From assembly GCA_964348685.1 (NCBI GenBank), contig CAYGDM010000011.1:1-23875 (forward strand): DNA of 23,875 bases, in the 5' to 3' direction. This DNA is from DALYDP01 sp964348685 (GTDB lineage Bacteria; Patescibacteriota; Gracilibacteria; Peribacterales; Peribacteraceae). The position numbers and the translations under genes were made by a program. Of the stretch, positions 21,824 to 23,875 are shown piece by piece. A model generated the notes under the pieces. It did no database searches, was not told the origin of the DNA, and saw nothing but the letters and a program-made list of their open reading frames with translations. Position 1 is the first letter of the stretch, and every line of letters starts with the position of its first letter.

Positions 21824-21938
21824 GCGATCTTCCTTTGTCTGAAACCAGCTTCCTCATCGAACGTGAGGCAAGCACCGAAAGCACTGTTTTTATGCACTCA
21901 ATGCCGGCCTCAAGGCTTACCATTGCTGTGAAACACCT
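21824..21938 (-). promoter_or_regulatory. Structured 5' leader of cassette 2
   Basis: This leader aligns with that of cassette 1 over about 100 nt. Shared plus-strand blocks include GAGGCAAGC, CCGAA, ATGCACT, CATCGAA and TGTGAAACA. The hairpin 21864-21912 has closing arms TGAGGC/GCCTCA and a less regular upper part. GGCTTACCATT (21914-21924) can pair, with two single-base bulges, with AAGGTAACC (21562-21570) after the stop codon. Confidence 0.7.
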
Positions 21939-21944
21939 GAAGCT

Positions 21945-21972
21945 ATCCTATATATTTTTAAACTTTCGTCAA
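21945..21972 (-). promoter_or_regulatory. Cassette 2 promoter
   Basis: TTGACG (21967-21972) and TAGGAT (21945-21950) on the minus strand, spacer 16 nt, as in cassette 1. The distance from -35 to the shared TGTTTCAC block is nearly the same in both (about 37-38 nt). Predicted start is near 21938. Confidence 0.65.
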
Positions 21973-21975
21973 GTA

Positions 21976-21994
21976 TGTATACATTTTTTATACA
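21976..21994. repeat. Inverted repeat upstream of cassette 2 promoter
   Basis: TGTATACA (21976-21983, itself palindromic), a T-run, then TATACA (21989-21994). It lies 3 nt upstream of the cassette-2 -35. Possible operator or AT-rich UP element. Confidence 0.4.
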
Positions 21995-22009
21995 ATTTAA
22001 CAACGGTGC

Positions 22010-22037
22010 TTGCGATAGGCCGAGAAATGCCTAAAAT
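22010..22037 (+). promoter_or_regulatory. Promoter of the rpsB upstream RNA
   Basis: TTGCGA (22010-22015) and TAAAAT (22032-22037), spacer 16 nt. A transcript from here would start near 22044 and contain the structured region before rpsB. Confidence 0.6.
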
Positions 22038-22060
22038 GACGCGGTCACTTCGTATTGATC

Positions 22061-22208
22061 GCAGCGGTCCTGGCCCTCGGCAACGTGCCCTGGGAATCCT
22101 CCGCACAGGCGAAACGAGATACGAAGGGTGCCCCCAAGGATGCTATCACAGGTTATCTCTCGCGACGCGGGCCGTCGTGCGAACGCAGCAGCCAGGAACG
22201 GCAGCTGC
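22061..22208 (+). ncRNA. Structured RNA upstream of rpsB: leader or separate ncRNA, class unknown
   Basis: The ends can pair: GCAGC (22061-22065) and TCCTGGC (22068-22074) with GCCAGGA (22191-22197) and GCTGC (22204-22208). Within it are GAGATA/TATCTC, the hairpin CGACG/CGTCG with a 5-nt loop, and a competing local hairpin GCAGC-A-GCC/GGC-A-GCTGC (22185-22208, one A-A mismatch). The competition between local and long-range pairing resembles an attenuator or a ribosomal-protein leader. I could not match it to SRP RNA, 6S RNA, tmRNA, RNase P or a known riboswitch. No open reading frame of note and no T-run follows. Confidence 0.45.
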
Positions 22209-22251
22209 TAGAACTCTCCACTCAACTTTCTATCCTCTTCATTCTTCCCTT

Positions 22252-22959
22252 ATGGCGTCCGTCATTCCTTCCGAAAAAGAGCTCCTCGAAGCAGCGTGCC
22301 ACTTCGGCCACCCGCGCGAGAAGTGGAACCCGAAGATCAAGCCGTACCTCTACGGCGAACGCAAAGGCATCCACATCTTCAACCTCCTGAAGACCCGCGA
22401 GGGCTTGGAGAAGGTATGTGAAAACCTCAAGACGCTGCAGGTCGGCGGCAAGACGATCCTCTTCGTCTCCACGAAACAGCAGAGCATTCCGTTCATCGAA
22501 GAGCTCGGACGCGCGGTGCGCCAGCCCGTCGTGACGAAGAAGTGGATCCCGGGGCTCCTCACCAACTGGCCCACGATCAAGAAACGCATCCAGTACTACC
22601 TCGATCTCAAGAAGTCGTTCCAGACCGGCGAAGTCGAGAAGTACACGAAGAAGGAGCAGACGGAACTCCGCAAGAGCCTCGCGAAGCTCGAAATCGCCCT
22701 CTCCGGCGTGGCCGACATGAAAGGCCTGCCCGACGCGCTCTTCGTGATCGACGGCGTCCGCGACCACGTGGCCGTCCTCGAAGCGAAGAAGCTCTCGATC
22801 CCGGTGTTCGGCATCTGCGACAGCAACGCCAACCCGCACGAGTTTACGGCGTGCATCCCGGCCAACGACGACGCCGTCCGCTCGATCGCCCTCATCCTGA
22901 AGACCGTCCGCGACTACGTCCTCTCCGGCGATACCGAAGGAGAAAAGAAGGTCGCGTAA
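22252..22959 (+). CDS. rpsB: Small ribosomal subunit protein uS2
   Basis: A 235-residue uS2, which binds the 30S head-body junction together with bS1 where that protein exists. Landmarks are ACHFGHPREKWNPKIKPYLYGERKGIHIFNLLKT (about 14-47, cited by its start HFGH and end LLKT), the KKWIPGLLTNWPT segment equivalent to the 'W..G.LTN' motif, LPDALFVIDG and the C-terminal CDSNANPHEFTACIPANDDAVRSI. Length is normal. A pyrimidine-rich 15-nt stretch after a possible -10 (TATCCT, 22231-22236) precedes the ATG, without Shine-Dalgarno. It is followed by tsf, the widely conserved rpsB-tsf pair. Confidence 0.96.
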   Translation: MASVIPSEKELLEAACHFGHPREKWNPKIKPYLYGERKGIHIFNLLKTREGLEKVCENLKTLQVGGKTILFVSTKQQSIPFIEELGRAVRQPVVTKKWIPGLLTNWPTIKKRIQYYLDLKKSFQTGEVEKYTKKEQTELRKSLAKLEIALSGVADMKGLPDALFVIDGVRDHVAVLEAKKLSIPVFGICDSNANPHEFTACIPANDDAVRSIALILKTVRDYVLSGDTEGEKKVA

Positions 22960-22985
22960 ATTGCCACAGCACATTCGAGTCATCG

Positions 22986-22991
22986 TATACT
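22986..22991 (+). promoter_or_regulatory. Internal tsf promoter -10
   Basis: TATACT, 5 of 6 to consensus, with no strong -35 (TTGCCA lies 19 nt upstream). It is followed by a 25-nt C/T-rich leader without Shine-Dalgarno. It would allow tsf expression separate from rpsB. Confidence 0.45.
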
Positions 22992-23016
22992 CATCACTCG
23001 TTCCCCCACCCCACCC

Positions 23017-23790
23017 ATGAACATCTCCGCATCAGCCATCGCCTCCCTCCGCGCCCGCACGGGTGTATCGATCTCCGCCTGCAAGGAAGCCCTTGAGGAA
23101 GCCGGCGGCGACGAGGAAAAGGCCATCGAGCTGCTCCGCAAGCGCGGGCTCTCGCAGGCCGCTAAGAAAGCCGCCCGCGAACAAGCCGAAGGCCTCGCGT
23201 TCATCGCCGAGGATTCGTCGAAGATCGCGATCGTCCTCATGCGCTGCGAGACGGACTTCGTCGCGCGCGACGATAACTTCCAGAAGACCGGCAACGACAT
23301 CGTCGACACGCTCCTGAAGCAGGGCGAAGCCGCCGCCAAGACGAAGGCCGAAGCGCTCATCCCCGAACTCGTGCAGAAGCTTGGCGAGAACATCACGCTC
23401 GGCGAAATGCACCTCGTGGAAGGCGCGACGCTCGGTTCCTACCTGCACTCCAACGCGAAGATCGCCGTCGGCATCGCCCTCGAGGGCGGTTCGAAGGACC
23501 ACGCCCGCGACCTCGCGATGCACGCCGCGGCGTTGAGCCCGAAGGTCGTCTCTCCGGACGAAGTCACGGCCGACCTCGTGGAGAAGGAGAGGGACATCTG
23601 GAAGGAGCAGCTCAAGACCGAAGGCAAGCCCGAAGCCATGTTCGATAAGATCATGGTCGGCAAGGAGAAGAAGTTCCGCGAAGAAAGCGCGCTCCTGAAG
23701 CAGAACTTCGTGAAGGATCCGACGAAGACGATCGAGCAGTACCTCGGCGACGCGAAGGTCACCAAATACGTGCGCGTGTCGGTCGCGTAA
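23017..23790 (+). CDS. tsf: Translation elongation factor Ts
   Basis: A 257-residue EF-Ts, the nucleotide exchange factor for EF-Tu. The N-terminal UBA-like domain reads ASLRARTGVSISACKEALEEAGGDEEKAIELLRKRG (about 9-44, cited by its landmarks RTGVSI and CKEAL). The core binding motif CETDFVARDDNFQ is at about 77-89 (TDFV 79-82). The dimerisation region and C-terminus (KTIEQYLGDAKVTKYVRVSVA) are typical. Length is normal for the shorter EF-Ts form. It lies 57 nt after rpsB on the same strand and is followed by a strong terminator. Confidence 0.97.
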   Translation: MNISASAIASLRARTGVSISACKEALEEAGGDEEKAIELLRKRGLSQAAKKAAREQAEGLAFIAEDSSKIAIVLMRCETDFVARDDNFQKTGNDIVDTLLKQGEAAAKTKAEALIPELVQKLGENITLGEMHLVEGATLGSYLHSNAKIAVGIALEGGSKDHARDLAMHAAALSPKVVSPDEVTADLVEKERDIWKEQLKTEGKPEAMFDKIMVGKEKKFREESALLKQNFVKDPTKTIEQYLGDAKVTKYVRVSVA

Positions 23791-23811
23791 TCAGACGATC
23801 ATCAAAACGGG

Positions 23812-23836
23812 AACGGGGCCGAAAGGCTCCGTTTTT
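23812..23836 (+). terminator. Rho-independent terminator after tsf
   Basis: Stem AACGGGGCC/GGCTCCGTT (one G-U pair) with a GAAA loop and a run of five T residues, 22 nt after the tsf stop. A TTTT also follows the stem on the minus strand, so it may act in both directions. Confidence 0.9.
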
Positions 23837-23843
23837 GTATGTG

Positions 23844-23875
23844 TCACCACTTCATCCACGGCATCTCGATTTCAT
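23844..23875 (-). CDS. Possible 3' end of a convergent gene, cut by window edge
   Basis: On the minus strand an open frame enters from the right edge and ends EIEMPWMKW followed by TGA, just before the tsf terminator. Only nine residues are visible. The residues look protein-like but identity cannot be judged, and a chance frame is possible. Confidence 0.25.
   Translation of the reverse strand, partial: EIEMPWMKW

Noticed and set aside
21293..21938. Integron attC sites as an explanation of the repeated leader elements
   Set aside because: No RYYYAAC/GTTRRRY core sites are present, no integrase is nearby, and each unit has its own promoter and terminator, unlike typical integron cassettes.
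22140..22210. Possible SRP RNA, because of GCAGCAGCCAGG near 22185
   Set aside because: The conserved 5' GGTCAGG strand and GGAA-type tetraloop are missing; the resemblance is limited to a few bases.
1..23875. CRISPR arrays, tRNA and rRNA genes
   Set aside because: No regularly spaced repeats, no tRNA-like T-loop/acceptor pattern and no rRNA sequence were noticed by reading; a tRNAscan or Rfam run was not possible here.
1..23875. Recoded UGA (as in Gracilibacteria/Absconditabacteria)
   Set aside because: TGA ends several genes at the expected place (for example at 12498-12500 and 15283-15285), and no conserved gene has an internal TGA.

Overview
This 23.9-kb window is a GC-rich (high 50s percent by eye), densely packed bacterial chromosome segment using the standard bacterial code; TAA, TAG and TGA all act as stops. 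I infer a Patescibacteria/CPR-like organism. The grounds are a compact layout, an S41 protease fused to SLH-like repeats, PrsW, a single-chain GlyRS, and many GT-C membrane glycosyltransferases. The lineage is not proven by anything I can compute here. No tRNA, rRNA, CRISPR array or insertion sequence was recognised.

Layout. (1) Positions 1-5673, minus strand: gyrB (3' part cut by the window edge), rpsU (bS21), a baeRF-type eRF1-like protein, an SLH-S41 carboxy-terminal processing protease and a PrsW-type membrane protease. (2) Positions 5773-18957, a cell-surface glycosylation island with genes on alternating strands: a PMT (GT39) protein O-mannosyltransferase, a large J-like/TM/C-type-lectin-like fusion protein, a Dpm1-like GT2, two paralogous GT-C enzymes that share an N-terminal two-cysteine sandwich domain, a SAM methyltransferase, a UDP-galactopyranose-mutase-like flavoprotein and a TMTC-like GT-C/TPR protein. 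A coherent reading is that the GT2 loads a polyprenyl-phosphate sugar in the cytoplasm and the GT-C enzymes transfer it to proteins or glycans outside. (3) Positions 19022-20705: glyS plus a DUF1232 membrane protein. (4) Positions 20704-21995: two tandem minus-strand cassettes with unrelated short ORFs but matching promoters, matching structured 5' leaders and matching 3' hairpins. (5) Positions 22010-23836: a structured RNA or leader, rpsB and tsf, ending in a good terminator.

Two patterns stand out. First, nearly every gene from gyrB to the TMTC gene has a sigma70-like -10 element only 6-14 nt before its ATG and no Shine-Dalgarno, implying leaderless or near-leaderless mRNAs. Several other genes have short pyrimidine-rich leaders, also without Shine-Dalgarno. 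Only the two cassettes of part 4 have long leaders with Shine-Dalgarno-like purine tracts. Second, in each cassette the start of the transcript can pair with the region just before its terminator. The pairing sequences differ between the copies while complementarity is kept. This looks like a conserved structured RNA wrapped around an interchangeable small ORF, which I do not recognise as a described class. It is the best candidate in the window for something new.
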